A DNA stretch of 64,000 nt from Hymenobacter sp. CRA2 (GTDB taxonomy: Bacteria > Bacteroidota > Bacteroidia > Cytophagales > Hymenobacteraceae): positions 62,001-126,000 of the forward strand of contig NZ_MVBC01000015.1 of NCBI RefSeq assembly GCF_002007105.1. Reading direction: 5' to 3'. Below the pieces are notes generated by a model. That model worked only from the letters and a program-made list of their open reading frames with translations, searched no databases and was not told where the DNA came from. This document shows positions 17,088 through 26,189 of the stretch, piece by piece. The position numbers were made by a program, and so were the translations under genes. Position 1 is the stretch's first letter. Every line of letters starts with the position of its first letter.

Positions 17088-17170
17088 CGCGGGCCTGACC
17101 TTCCGCGGCTTCGGCCAAGCTACCCAAATGATGTGAGTAGTCTACGCCAAAACGGAAGGTCAGGCCCGCG
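17088..17170. repeat. Inverted repeat with 18-base arms between mpl and the hydrolase gene
   Basis: Bases 17088-17105 (cgcgggcctgaccttccg) and 17153-17170 are exact reverse complements around a 47-base loop. It is at the 3' side of mpl and upstream of the hydrolase start at 17070, so it could end mpl transcription or shape the hydrolase leader. Confidence 0.6.
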
Positions 17171-17199
17171 TTGGGCTAGCCTGTTAGTTTATTCGCGGC

Positions 17200-18582
17200 T
17201 CAGTTGCCGGTCACCTGCCCCGCCAGTTGGGCCAGATCCAGCCCGTCGAAGGTGCCCGAGGTCATCATCAGCAGGTTGGCGTTGTGCCAGTCCTGCTGCT
17301 GCAGAAACTCAGCCAGCTGCCGGCTGTCGGTAAACACGCGCAGATCGGGGCGGTGGAAGGCCTCGGCCACCTGCACCTCGCTCAGCGGAGGCAGGCGCTT
17401 GTGGGCCAGCACCTGCGGGTTGAAGTACACCACGGCCACGTCGGGCGCATCGAAAGTGCCCTCGTACTGGGGCAGGAAGGCCGGGTTCAGCGAGCTGAAG
17501 GTGTGCAGCTCCAGGCAGGCCACCAGCTTGCGCTCCGGAAACTGCCGCTTCAGGGCCGCCGAGGTGGCTTTCAGCTTGCTGGGCGCGTGGGCAAAGTCCT
17601 TGTACACCACCGAGGAGGTGCCCTGCTTCACCAGCTCCAGCCGGCGCGCCGCACCACGGAAGGAGGCAATGGCTTCGTAGAAGTCCTTGCCCTTGATGCC
17701 CAGTTGCTTGCACACCTCGCGGGCGGCCGAAATATTGCGCAGGTTATGCTCGCCAAACACCTGAATCGGCACCAGCTCGTCCTTTTTGGTGATGAGGAAG
17801 GTCTGCCCGTTTTTGATGATGTTTTCGTGCGGGCCGTAGCCCACGTACTTCACGTCGGGGTTGGAGGGCACGCTTACCAGCTGGGCCTGCTCGTCGTCCT
17901 GATCGAAGATGAGCACGCCGGCCTTGGGCGTCATCCGGGCGAAAATGGCGAACTGCTCGCGGTAGATTTCCTCGGTGGGGAACACGTTGATGTGGTCCCA
18001 GCTGATGCCGGAAATCACCCCGATGTGGTGCTGGTAGAGGTGAAACTTCGGCCGGCGGTCCACCGGCGACGAGAGGTATTCGTCGCCCTCGATGACGATG
18101 ATGGGCGCGTCGTCGGAGAGCTGCACCATCAAATCGAAGCCCTCCAGCTGGGCGCCCACGGCGTAGTCGAACCGGCGGCCGTGGTGGCGCAGCACGTGCA
18201 GAATCAGCGAGGTAATGCTGGTTTTGCCGTGCGAACCGCCGATGACGATGCGCTGCTTGTCCTTCGAGGCCTCGTGAATAAACTCGGGGAAGGAAAAGAT
18301 GCGCAGGCCCAGCTCCTGGGCGCGGTGCAGCTCGGGGTTGTCGGGGCGGGCGTGCATGCCCACGATGACGGCGTCGAGGTCCGGGGTGATGCGTTCGGCA
18401 TTCCAGCCCATCTCGGCCGGTAGCAGCCCGGCCTGTTGCAGGCGGGTGCGGGCCGGGTCGAAGATTTCGTCGTCGGAGCCGGTGACGTGCACGCCTTGCT
18501 GGTGCAGGGCCAAAGCCAGGTTGTGCATGATGCTGCCGCCCACCGCAATGAGGTGGACGCGCCGGTACGTGGGGTGAGCCAT
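17200..18582 (-). CDS. mpl: Mpl: UDP-N-acetylmuramate:L-alanyl-gamma-D-glutamyl-meso-DAP ligase
   Basis: 460-residue Mur ligase of the Mpl subgroup, which re-attaches recovered murein tripeptide to UDP-MurNAc during peptidoglycan recycling, using ATP. The N-terminal Rossmann part (VHLIAVGGSIMHNLALALHQ, then VTGSDDEIFDP), the P-loop GGSHGKTSIT (Lys120), the central IVIEGDEYLSSPVDRRPKFH and SGISWDHINVFPT, and the C-terminal RRLELVKQG and YKDFAHAPSK match Mpl better than MurC, notably GSxMxNLA and the DEYxSSPxDxRPKF motif. Cytoplasmic. It is the upstream gene of a leftward pair; a 324-base gap separates it from divergent dnaB. Confidence 0.9.
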   Translation of the reverse strand: MAHPTYRRVHLIAVGGSIMHNLALALHQQGVHVTGSDDEIFDPARTRLQQAGLLPAEMGWNAERITPDLDAVIVGMHARPDNPELHRAQELGLRIFSFPEFIHEASKDKQRIVIGGSHGKTSITSLILHVLRHHGRRFDYAVGAQLEGFDLMVQLSDDAPIIVIEGDEYLSSPVDRRPKFHLYQHHIGVISGISWDHINVFPTEEIYREQFAIFARMTPKAGVLIFDQDDEQAQLVSVPSNPDVKYVGYGPHENIIKNGQTFLITKKDELVPIQVFGEHNLRNISAAREVCKQLGIKGKDFYEAIASFRGAARRLELVKQGTSSVVYKDFAHAPSKLKATSAALKRQFPERKLVACLELHTFSSLNPAFLPQYEGTFDAPDVAVVYFNPQVLAHKRLPPLSEVQVAEAFHRPDLRVFTDSRQLAEFLQQQDWHNANLLMMTSGTFDGLDLAQLAGQVTGN

Positions 18583-18675
18583 GCGGGCAGTCGGAGTACG
18601 CTACGTAGTGGAGACGCCGGCCATAAAGCCGGCCCGGCCGTAAACAGCCGGGCGGCAAAGATAGACTGCAGATAT

Positions 18676-18785
18676 AAACAGATGATTTGAACGGATAAAA
18701 CGGGTGTTTCCCAAGCAGGAAGCGGGTTTGGCCAGCCTATGGTTTGTTGGGCCGAATCCGTTTCATCCGCCAAGCCCATCTGTTT
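18676..18785. repeat. Imperfect inverted repeat in the mpl-dnaB intergenic region
   Basis: Bases 18676-18703 pair with 18758-18785 in 21 of 28 positions (left arm begins aaacagatgatttgaacgga). The 324 bases from 18583 to 18906 hold no gene; besides this repeat and a -10 candidate for dnaB I see nothing in them. Confidence 0.45.
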
Positions 18786-18855
18786 TCATCCGAGGCCGGG
18801 GAAAGTAGCGAAAACTACGTCCGCAATCAACGCCAATAAATAGCCGGCTCGGCCG

Positions 18856-18863
18856 TATTTTTG
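18856..18863 (+). promoter_or_regulatory. Possible dnaB promoter -10 (TAnnTTTG type)
   Basis: tatttttg fits the Bacteroidota -7/-10 consensus TAnnTTTG exactly and lies 43 bases before the dnaB ATG. No good -33 TTG was found at the expected spacing, so this is tentative. Confidence 0.35.
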
Positions 18864-18906
18864 ACACCCCTTTCCGTATTTTCGGACCGAGAGGAGCAGC
18901 CGCACG

Positions 18907-20517
18907 ATGATGGACGAGAGCAATAGCCGCGTTAAACAACTGGCCGCCAGGGCCCACAAAGCCTGGAACCGTCCGGTGATGCCCGCCGCGCCCACCGGCA
19001 AACTGCCCCCGCAGGCCCTCGACCTCGAGGCCGCCGTGCTGGGCGCGCTGATGCTGGAGAAAGACGCGCTAACGAGCGTCATCGACATCCTCAAGCCCAA
19101 GAGCTTCTACAAGGAAGCCCACCAACAGATTTTCCAGGCCATTCTGAGCCTGTTCGACAAAACCGAGCCCATCGACATCCTGACGGTGACGCAGGAGCTG
19201 CGCGCCATGGGCACGCTCGAAATGGCCGGCGGCCCGCAGTACGTGGCCCAGCTCACCTACCGCATTCAGTCGGCGGCCAACATCGAGACGCACGCGCGCA
19301 TCATCACCGAGCACGCCATCAAGCGCGAGCTGATTGCCATTGCCTCGAACGTGCACCGCGACGCCTACGAGGACACCCAGGACGTGTTTAACCTGCTCGA
19401 TCAGACCGAGCAGGCGCTGTTCGAGGTGTCGGAGTCGAACATTCGCAAGAACTTCGACGACATGCGCAGCCTGATGGGCAAGGCCATCAAGGAGCTGGAA
19501 GAGAAGAGCAAGCAGACCGGCGGTCTTACAGGCGTCACGTCGGGCATGATGGCCCTGGACCGCGTCACGTCGGGCTGGCAGAAGTCGGACCTGATCATCA
19601 TCGCGGCCCGCCCGGCCATGGGTAAGACGGCCTTCGTGCTGTCGTGCATGCGCAACGCGGCGGTGATGGACAAGAAAGCGGTGGCCTTCTTCTCGCTGGA
19701 AATGTCCTCGATTCAGCTCGTGAACCGCCTGATTTCGGCCGAGGCCGAGCTGGATTCCGAGAAAATCAAGAAGGGCAACCTGGCCGACTACGAGTGGCAG
19801 CAGCTCAACCACAAGATTGCCACGCTTTCGAACGCGCCCATTTTCATCGACGATACCCCCGGCCTGAGCATCCGCGAGCTGCGCACCAAGTGCCGCCGTC
19901 TGAAGTCGCACCACGACATTCAGATGATCATCATCGACTACCTGCAGCTGATGACCGGCAACGGGGACGGCAAGCCCGGCGGCAACCGCGAACAGGAAAT
20001 TGCCTCGATTTCGCGCGCCCTGAAGGGCATTGCCAAGGAACTGAACATCCCCGTTATTGCCCTCTCGCAGCTCTCGCGCTCGGTGGAAACCCGCGGCGGC
20101 GACAAGCGCCCGCAGCTCAGTGACCTGCGCGAATCCGGCTCCATCGAGCAGGACGCCGACATGGTAATGTTCCTCTACCGCCCCGAGTACTACGGCATCA
20201 CCGAGGACGAAATGGGCAACCCCACGCAGGGCGTGGGCGAGGTTATCATCGCCAAGCACCGTAACGGCGGCCTCGACAACGTGCCGCTGAAGTTTATCGG
20301 CCGCTTCACCAAGTTCCAGGACCTTGACGATATGGGTGGCGGTTTTGCGCCCGAGGCCAGCTACAACACCGGGCAGCTGCCGGCCAGCACCTTCGACGAG
20401 CCCGACCCGGGCTTCGCGCCGAACACCATCCGGCTGGGCTCACGCATGAACGACTCGTCGCCCTCGCCGCAGCCTTTCCCCAAAAGCAACTTTGGCAACG
20501 AAGACCCACCGTTTTAA
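18907..20517 (+). CDS. dnaB: Replicative DNA helicase DnaB
   Basis: 536-residue hexameric helicase that unwinds DNA at the replication fork. The N-terminal DnaB domain (PPQALDLEAAVLGALMLEKD to about residue 140) is followed by the RecA-like core with Walker A in ARPAMGKTAF (about residues 234-243), AFFSLEMSSIQLVNR, Walker B in MIIIDYLQLM, SQLSRSVETRGGDKRPQLSDLRESG and the final AKHRNGGLDNVPLKF. A serine/proline-rich tail follows. No intein. The ATG at 18907 is followed by a second ATG codon; either could start. A terminator follows at 20544. Confidence 0.96.
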   Translation: MMDESNSRVKQLAARAHKAWNRPVMPAAPTGKLPPQALDLEAAVLGALMLEKDALTSVIDILKPKSFYKEAHQQIFQAILSLFDKTEPIDILTVTQELRAMGTLEMAGGPQYVAQLTYRIQSAANIETHARIITEHAIKRELIAIASNVHRDAYEDTQDVFNLLDQTEQALFEVSESNIRKNFDDMRSLMGKAIKELEEKSKQTGGLTGVTSGMMALDRVTSGWQKSDLIIIAARPAMGKTAFVLSCMRNAAVMDKKAVAFFSLEMSSIQLVNRLISAEAELDSEKIKKGNLADYEWQQLNHKIATLSNAPIFIDDTPGLSIRELRTKCRRLKSHHDIQMIIIDYLQLMTGNGDGKPGGNREQEIASISRALKGIAKELNIPVIALSQLSRSVETRGGDKRPQLSDLRESGSIEQDADMVMFLYRPEYYGITEDEMGNPTQGVGEVIIAKHRNGGLDNVPLKFIGRFTKFQDLDDMGGGFAPEASYNTGQLPASTFDEPDPGFAPNTIRLGSRMNDSSPSPQPFPKSNFGNEDPPF

Positions 20518-20543
20518 GCCTCGGCCAGAAATTCGAACTTGTA

Positions 20544-20576
20544 ACCCGCGCCGCAAACTGTGGCGCGGGTTTTTCT
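20544..20576 (+). terminator. Rho-independent terminator of dnaB
   Basis: Stem acccgcgcc / ggcgcgggt with a 9-base loop followed by tttttct, 27 bases after the dnaB stop. Confidence 0.85.
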
Positions 20577-20659
20577 TTGCCGTAGCGGCTGGCGCCAGAG
20601 CCGTGCAGCCTACCGGCGGAGCCCTTGTCAGTGGCACTACCTCCCTAACCTTCCTGCCG

Positions 20660-21856
20660 ATGGCCTTTTTTACGCGTGCTGACTTTCGGAAATGTGTCGT
20701 TGCCGGGCACCTGCTGCTGGGTATTGGCCTGGCGGCTGGGCCGGTTCCGGTCGGCGCCCAGGCCATAACTGCTGCCTCCAAGCAGAGCTCCGCGGCATTG
20801 CGCCAGACGCTACAGGCCAAGCTCGACGAGTTGCACCGCAACGGGCATTTTCCCGGTGCTACCGTGGGCGTGGTGCTGGCCGATGGCAGCAGCTTCGCGC
20901 TGGCTACCGGGCTGGCCGATAAAGAAGCCAACCGGCCCATGAAGCCGACGGACCTGATGCTGCAGGGCAGCGTGGGCAAGACGTACGCCGCCGCACTGGC
21001 CATGCAGCTGGTAGCGTCGGGACAGCTAAACCTGGATGCGAAAGTGGCGCAATACCTGGGCACCGAGCCGTGGTTCAGCCGCTTGCCCAACGCTCAGGAT
21101 ATTACCGTCCGCATGCTCATGAACCACACCAGCGGCTTGGTGCGCTACGAGTTCAAGGAGCAGTTTTTGAAGGACCTTAAGGCCCAGCCCGACAAGGTGT
21201 GGCAGCCCGCCGAACTGCTGGCCTACCTCTTCGATGCGCCGGCGCCCTTTGCCGCGGGGCAGGGCTGGGACTATTCCGACACGAACTACATCGTGCTGGG
21301 TATGATCATCGAGAAAGTAACCGGAAAAAATTATTACGACTTGGTGGCGCAGCGGCTACTGAAACCGCTAAAGTTGCGCCACACCGTGCCCACCGACCGC
21401 CGCCGGATTCCGGGCGTGGTGCAGGGCTACGCGGGACCCAATAACGAGTTCAGCGGCACCGATGCCATGCTGCAGAACGGCCGCTTCGTTATCAACCCGC
21501 AGTTTGAGTGGACGGGTGGCGGCATAGCCTCCACCACCGAAGACCTGGCCCGCTGGGCCAAGGCCATGTACGAAGGACGGGCGTTCGACGCGAAAATGCT
21601 ACCCGAAATGCTGACCGGCGTGGCCGCGCCCATGCTCGGCAACGAAGCCAAGTACGGACTGGGCGTCATTCTGCGGCCCACCAGCCTTGGGCCGAGCTAC
21701 GGGCACAGCGGCTTCTTTCCCGGCTACCTGACGGAAATGATTTACCTGCCCGAACAGAAAATGGCCCTGGCTGTGCAGTTCAACAGCAGCACGCCCAAAG
21801 CCATTGGTAAGTCGCCGTTCCGGTTCCTAGTGGAACTGGCCGAAGCAGCACAGTAA
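20660..21856 (+). CDS. Secreted serine hydrolase (class C beta-lactamase/DD-peptidase-like)
   Basis: 398 residues. Signal peptide to about residue 34 (GPVPVGAQA). The catalytic SxxK is S104-V-G-K107 in LQGSVGKTYAA, the YxN motif is YSDTNYIVLGM, and the third motif is HSGFFPG in place of KTG. Beta-lactamase (PF00144-like) family proteins of this type cleave D-amino-acid peptides, esters or peptidoglycan fragments; true beta-lactam resistance is not implied. The ATG at 20660 is chosen because it gives the signal peptide; the open frame upstream reads through the dnaB terminator. Its neighbours offer no functional hint. Confidence 0.85.
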   Translation: MAFFTRADFRKCVVAGHLLLGIGLAAGPVPVGAQAITAASKQSSAALRQTLQAKLDELHRNGHFPGATVGVVLADGSSFALATGLADKEANRPMKPTDLMLQGSVGKTYAAALAMQLVASGQLNLDAKVAQYLGTEPWFSRLPNAQDITVRMLMNHTSGLVRYEFKEQFLKDLKAQPDKVWQPAELLAYLFDAPAPFAAGQGWDYSDTNYIVLGMIIEKVTGKNYYDLVAQRLLKPLKLRHTVPTDRRRIPGVVQGYAGPNNEFSGTDAMLQNGRFVINPQFEWTGGGIASTTEDLARWAKAMYEGRAFDAKMLPEMLTGVAAPMLGNEAKYGLGVILRPTSLGPSYGHSGFFPGYLTEMIYLPEQKMALAVQFNSSTPKAIGKSPFRFLVELAEAAQ

Positions 21857-21993
21857 AGGCTGATATTCGCAGCGGCCACAGCCTTGATGCGACGGGGCCG
21901 CACGGGTAAACCGGTGGTAGATTTGTCTCTGACGGACGTTCAGCGCATGGTTGCGGCTAGTTAAGCAACATAGTTGTCCCCCGTTTCTAAGCG

Positions 21994-22036
21994 AACCGGC
22001 CCGGCCAGCTTCGTCACGAAGCTGGCCGGGCCGGTT
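21994..22036. terminator. Near-perfect 43-base palindrome, bidirectional terminator
   Basis: 21-base arms (aaccggcccggccagcttcg...) around a single central base, followed by ttttac. It lies between the convergent serine hydrolase and PepSY genes. The 136 bases between the hydrolase stop and this palindrome hold nothing recognisable. Confidence 0.8.
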
Positions 22037-22056
22037 TTACTTATTCGCTGCCGTGA

Positions 22057-23328
22057 TTAAGCCGTAGCCACTACTTGCTGCTTGCGCGTCTTCTTACGCT
22101 CTTTCTTCAGGCGGTTCAGCCACATAATCACGCCCGTTACCGGGAACGTCACGCCGAGTACACACACCACGAGGGCAATAATCTTGGAGGGCATACCGAA
22201 GATGGCGCCGGTGTGCACCGGCTTGAAGGTGCGGCGTACGCGCTGGCCGAGGTTGCGGTCCTGGAAGTCCAGCTTGCCCAGCGGCCGGCCCGTGTACTGG
22301 TCGAGGTACAGCTCATCGGTGGCGCCTTCGTAGGCGGCGTTGGCCGTGGTGGTCATCACGCGCACGGCTTCGGCCGAGTCCTTCGGGAGGCTGATGGCGT
22401 AGGAGAGGGCACCCGGTACCTGCTGCTGGGCCACCGTGTAGGCCTGATCAAAGCCCAGTTTGCCTGCGCCAAGCACCACTTCCGACTTCGGGGCTTCGGG
22501 GCCCTTCGGGTTGGAATTCGTTACGGCGAAGATGCCGTTGTTGAACCACTCAAACGACCACGCCAGGCCGGTGAAGGCGAAGACGAAGAGGAACAGGGCC
22601 GAGTAGAAGCCGAGCACGATGTGCAGGTCGTGGTTGAGGCGCTTGAAGCTTGCGTCCCACTTCACCAGCAGGCGCTGCTTCAGGATTTTGCCCGTGGCCG
22701 GCCACCACAGCACGATGCCGGTGGCGATGATGAAGAGGAACAGCAACGTGCTCACGCCCACGATGAGCTTGCCCACCGGGCCGCCCACCATGCCGCGGTG
22801 CAGGGCCATCATGGTGAAGAAGAACGTGTCGCGGTACACGTAGGGGCCCACCACGGCGCCGGTGTAGGGATTCACGAAGTACTGCGGGCCGCGGCCACCC
22901 TCACCGCCTCCGCCTTTGCCACCTTTCTCGCCACCCTTGCCTTCACGGCCGCCTGCGTTTGCCTGCTCACCACCGCGGCCCGCGCGGTGCTCCCTGCCGC
23001 CTTCGCCGCGGCGCATGCTGCCCTCACGGCCTTCCTTGCCGCCAGGGCCACCGCCGGCCAGCGTAATTTCGGCCGTGCGCAGCGGGTCGGCGTACAGCTT
23101 GAGGCTGGTCACCTTGGCCTTGGGCACTTTGGCCTGCACGGCGGCCACCAGCTGGGCGGGCGAGAGGCGCTGCGCCCCGGCCTGCTCCACGAAGTAACGC
23201 TCCGGGTGCAGGGCCTGCTCCAGCTCCTTTTCGAAGACGAGCACGGCGCCGGTGAAGCACACCACGGCGATGATCAGGCCCGATATCAGGCTGAGGTAGA
23301 GGTGAATGTTGCGGAAGAAAATCTTCAT
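22057..23328 (-). CDS. PepSY-associated transmembrane protein
   Basis: 423 residues. N-terminal transmembrane segment (residues 10-31), then a periplasmic PepSY region, further membrane segments (LIVGVSTLLFLFIIATGIVLWW, LGFYSALFLFVFAFTGLAW) and a final one (IIALVVCVLGVTFPVTGVIMWL). HRGMVGG and NHDLHIVLGFYS contain His residues typical of this family, which is thought to move electrons or assist siderophore-iron reduction. Residues 91-147 are an unusual Gly/Arg/Glu/Lys low-complexity insert. It lies 96 bases downstream of the TonB receptor gene on the same strand, so the two probably form an iron-uptake operon. Confidence 0.85.
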   Translation of the reverse strand: MKIFFRNIHLYLSLISGLIIAVVCFTGAVLVFEKELEQALHPERYFVEQAGAQRLSPAQLVAAVQAKVPKAKVTSLKLYADPLRTAEITLAGGGPGGKEGREGSMRRGEGGREHRAGRGGEQANAGGREGKGGEKGGKGGGGEGGRGPQYFVNPYTGAVVGPYVYRDTFFFTMMALHRGMVGGPVGKLIVGVSTLLFLFIIATGIVLWWPATGKILKQRLLVKWDASFKRLNHDLHIVLGFYSALFLFVFAFTGLAWSFEWFNNGIFAVTNSNPKGPEAPKSEVVLGAGKLGFDQAYTVAQQQVPGALSYAISLPKDSAEAVRVMTTTANAAYEGATDELYLDQYTGRPLGKLDFQDRNLGQRVRRTFKPVHTGAIFGMPSKIIALVVCVLGVTFPVTGVIMWLNRLKKERKKTRKQQVVATA

Positions 23329-23424
23329 GGCAGGGCTGCGGTGGCTAGGTGTGCCAAACCCACCGAGCCCGGTGGATAACCGGAGCCCGATGGGTTGGCG
23401 GCACTAAATCAGGGAGAGGTAAAG

Positions 23425-25992
23425 TTACAGCTTGTAGGAGAGCGTGGCCGAGAAGTTGCGCGGTGCGATGGGGTTCACGCTGTTGTCGTCGTGCAGGTTG
23501 TAGCTCAACTCATTCAGCAGGTTGGCGAGTTTCACCCGCAGCGAGAAACGCTGATAGGTGTAGCCCACCGAGGCATCCAGCTGCACGTAGTTAGGGATGG
23601 TGATGAGCTTGAAGGCGTCGCCGTTGGCCCAGGGCATACCCGTGGCGGGGTCGTAGGTGCGGGAGTTGCGGCCGGCCAGCTTGTCGCCCACGTAGTAACC
23701 GGTCACGCCCACGTTCAGCCCCTTCAGCGCCGAGTTGTCGAAGGTGTAGAACAGGCTCAGGTTGGCCGTATGCGCGGGGTTGTAGCGCAGGCGGCTGTTG
23801 TTTTCGTAGATGTTGCTCTTGGTGTAGGCCGTGTGGTTGTAGCTGTAGCCGGCAATGACCGACCAGCCCAGGTAAGGCTTGCTTTGCACGTCTACTTCCA
23901 CGCCCTTGCTGGTTACTTCGCCGGCCAGCTCCTTCACGTTCGAGTCAAGGTTCTGCTTTACGGAGCCGTCAGGATTGAGCACCGGCTGGCCGTTGGCCAG
24001 TACCGGGCCGAGGTAGGTCTGGGCCAGGTTGCTGTTCACGATGCGGTAGGCCGTCACGTTAGCCGAGAGCAGGCCGTTGAACAGGTCGTTCTTGATGCCC
24101 ACTTCGTACTGGTCGAAGGTCGACGGGGCGAGCGTCGCGCCGTAGGCGTCGCGGCCGGTGTTGGGCTGGAAGGAGTTCGAGTACGAGGCAAACACCGAGG
24201 TCGTCTTCAGCGGCTGGTATACCAAGCCGAGGCGTGGCGAGAAGGCGTTGTCGAAACGGCGAGTGGGCGCGTAGGTCACCGTGCCGGCTGCGTTGTTGTA
24301 GGTGAACAGGTCGCTCGGCGTTTCCTGGTAGCTCCAGCGCAGGCCGGCCAGCACCTTGAGCTTCTCCGAAATGCTCAGCAGGTCCTGCACGTAGAAACCG
24401 GCGCGGCGGGTATTGCCCTTGGTCAGGGTGTTGCGCAGCAGCGCGTCGTAGCCGGTCACGCGGTTGTTGGGCTGGCCCAGCACCTTGTTGGGGTTCAGAA
24501 CGTTGATCGAATCATACGCCTGCGCAACGTAGGCCAGGGAGTTGGTCTGGTACTGGTCGGCATCGGCACCCACCAGCAGGGTGTGGCCCAGGAAGCCGGT
24601 GTGGAAGTTGCCGGTCAGGTCCAGCTGCGCCAGGTAGTAGTTCTCGGTGGTTTCGCTGCGCTGCAGGTTGCGGCCCCAGTCGCCGTAGAGGCTGGGCTTG
24701 GGGTGCTTGGGCGAGACGACCACGCTGCCGCGCTTCACCTCGGGCATGGTGCCGTTGTTGATGTTGGTGGGGCGGGCCGCCGAGCGCAGCTCGTTGTCGT
24801 AGCGCTGGAAGCCGCCCACAGCGCGGATTTGCCAGGCGTCGCTGATACGGCTGGTGAGCGTGGCGGTGGCGCTGGTCTGGGTGGTGGCGTTGCGGGCGTC
24901 GGGCAGGTTCAGGAAGCGGCTGCGCGAATCCAGAATCACGTAGTCGATGGCGCCAATGCCGAAGTCCGGCGTGCGGTTGTCACGCAGGTAGTCGCCCTCC
25001 AGTACCAGCGTGGTTTTGGGCGTGAGCTTGAAAAGCAGGGAAGGGTTCACATAGAAGCGCTCCGACTGCACCTCGTCGCGGTAGCTGTTGCCTCGCTCGT
25101 AGGTGGTGTTCAGGCGGTAGGCCACCTTGTCGCTCTTGCCCACGGCGCCGTACACGTCCACCATCGGCTTCCAGAAGCCAAACGAGCCAACGCGCAGGCC
25201 CACGGCGCCGCCTTGCTCGAAGCGCGGCTTCTTGGTCACCAGGTTCAGCACGCCGCCGGCGGCCACGTTGCCGTATAGGATGGCGGCGCTGCCCTTCAGT
25301 ACTTCCAGGCTTTCGAGCGAGGAGGCTTCGGGCATGATGCCGTTGTTGAAGCGGACCCCGTTCTTGAAGGTATTATTCGAGCCGTAGGAGAAGCCGCGGC
25401 TGCCCAGCTCTTCCTGGGTGCCGCCGGTGGTGCTGGTCACGTAGATGCCGGGTGCATTCACGATGGCGTCGCTCAGGCGCAGCACCTGCTGCTGCTCCAG
25501 GGTTTCCTGGTTGATGGTCACCACGGCCTGGGGCAGGTCCAGCGGGCGGATGGGCATTTTGCTCACGCCCGTGGGCCGTTGGTTGATGGTGCGCGCCTCG
25601 GTGATTTTGACTTCGGTCAGCTGGTTGGTGCTCTTCACCAGCGTCACCGTCGGTACGCTCACGGTACCGCGGGTGGGCACTTCGATTTCCACTTCCTGCG
25701 TCACGTAGCCCAGGTAGGCAATGGCCAGCGTTTGCTTGCCTGCCGGCAGGCGCAGCCGGAAGGAGCCGTCGGCTTCCGTGCTGGTGCCAATGGTGGTACC
25801 CTTCACCATCACCGATACTTGCTCGGCGGACTCGCCATCGGCTAGTGCCACGCGGCCGACTGCTTGGCCGTGAGCGGGTTGGGGGGCGGTGGGCTCGTCG
25901 CCACCGGGTTGGCTGATATAGCTAAGTTTGGTCTGGGCAGTGACGGCCAAAGGAGCCATTGCCAATAGCAAGAAAGGTAGGGAGCGGGTCAT
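23425..25992 (-). CDS. TonB-dependent siderophore receptor
   Basis: 855-residue outer-membrane receptor. Signal peptide (residues 1-19), then a carboxypeptidase-regulatory-like domain (VGRVALADGESAEQVSVMVKG to about residue 115), a plug domain (LPQAVVTINQETLEQQ, NAPGIYVTSTTGGTQEELGSRGF in separate parts, EVLKGSAAILYGNVAAGGVLNL) and a 22-strand-type barrel ending with aromatic NFSATLSYKL. FhuA/FpvA-type receptors of this class take up ferric siderophores using TonB energy. No TonB gene is in the window. The downstream PepSY protein supports an iron role. The final strand with C-terminal Leu after Lys is slightly atypical, but the barrel appears complete. Confidence 0.92.
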   Translation of the reverse strand: MTRSLPFLLLAMAPLAVTAQTKLSYISQPGGDEPTAPQPAHGQAVGRVALADGESAEQVSVMVKGTTIGTSTEADGSFRLRLPAGKQTLAIAYLGYVTQEVEIEVPTRGTVSVPTVTLVKSTNQLTEVKITEARTINQRPTGVSKMPIRPLDLPQAVVTINQETLEQQQVLRLSDAIVNAPGIYVTSTTGGTQEELGSRGFSYGSNNTFKNGVRFNNGIMPEASSLESLEVLKGSAAILYGNVAAGGVLNLVTKKPRFEQGGAVGLRVGSFGFWKPMVDVYGAVGKSDKVAYRLNTTYERGNSYRDEVQSERFYVNPSLLFKLTPKTTLVLEGDYLRDNRTPDFGIGAIDYVILDSRSRFLNLPDARNATTQTSATATLTSRISDAWQIRAVGGFQRYDNELRSAARPTNINNGTMPEVKRGSVVVSPKHPKPSLYGDWGRNLQRSETTENYYLAQLDLTGNFHTGFLGHTLLVGADADQYQTNSLAYVAQAYDSINVLNPNKVLGQPNNRVTGYDALLRNTLTKGNTRRAGFYVQDLLSISEKLKVLAGLRWSYQETPSDLFTYNNAAGTVTYAPTRRFDNAFSPRLGLVYQPLKTTSVFASYSNSFQPNTGRDAYGATLAPSTFDQYEVGIKNDLFNGLLSANVTAYRIVNSNLAQTYLGPVLANGQPVLNPDGSVKQNLDSNVKELAGEVTSKGVEVDVQSKPYLGWSVIAGYSYNHTAYTKSNIYENNSRLRYNPAHTANLSLFYTFDNSALKGLNVGVTGYYVGDKLAGRNSRTYDPATGMPWANGDAFKLITIPNYVQLDASVGYTYQRFSLRVKLANLLNELSYNLHDDNSVNPIAPRNFSATLSYKL

Positions 25993-26022
25993 TCAGTTAT
26001 TTAGACTGATTCAAAAGTGATG

Positions 26023-26054
26023 CAAAGCAACGCACTGTTTAGATTCCGTCCAAA
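26023..26054 (-). promoter_or_regulatory. Possible promoter of the TonB receptor operon
   Basis: On the minus strand, tttg (26054-26051) is followed after 20 bases by ttgctttg (26030-26023), one mismatch from TAnnTTTG. Spacing fits the Bacteroidota -33/-7 pattern. A Fur box could not be identified with confidence. Confidence 0.3.
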
Positions 26055-26122
26055 CAAACCTCGCTACAAATTGAAACTTTTCTAAATAAGCTGATGAAAA
26101 TCACCTTGAACGGTAGTCGCCA

Positions 26123-26163
26123 AAAAGAGAACCGCGCCGGAACCAGTTGGCCCGACGCGGTTT
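26123..26163 (-). terminator. Terminator of the LLM oxidoreductase gene
   Basis: On the minus strand an aaccgcg-type stem (aaaccgcg ... cgcggttct) is followed by ctttttgg, just after the leftward stop at 26190. Confidence 0.65.
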
Positions 26164-26189
26164 AGGTGTCATCAGAAAGGTTACGCCAG

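Noticed and set aside
20660-21856. True beta-lactamase for the serine hydrolase
   Set aside because: SxxK and YxN are present but the third motif is HSG and the family is broad; resistance cannot be inferred.
23395-25278. 627-codon frame antisense to the TonB receptor
   Set aside because: Valine/histidine/glutamine-rich antisense artefact; the receptor frame is unmistakable.
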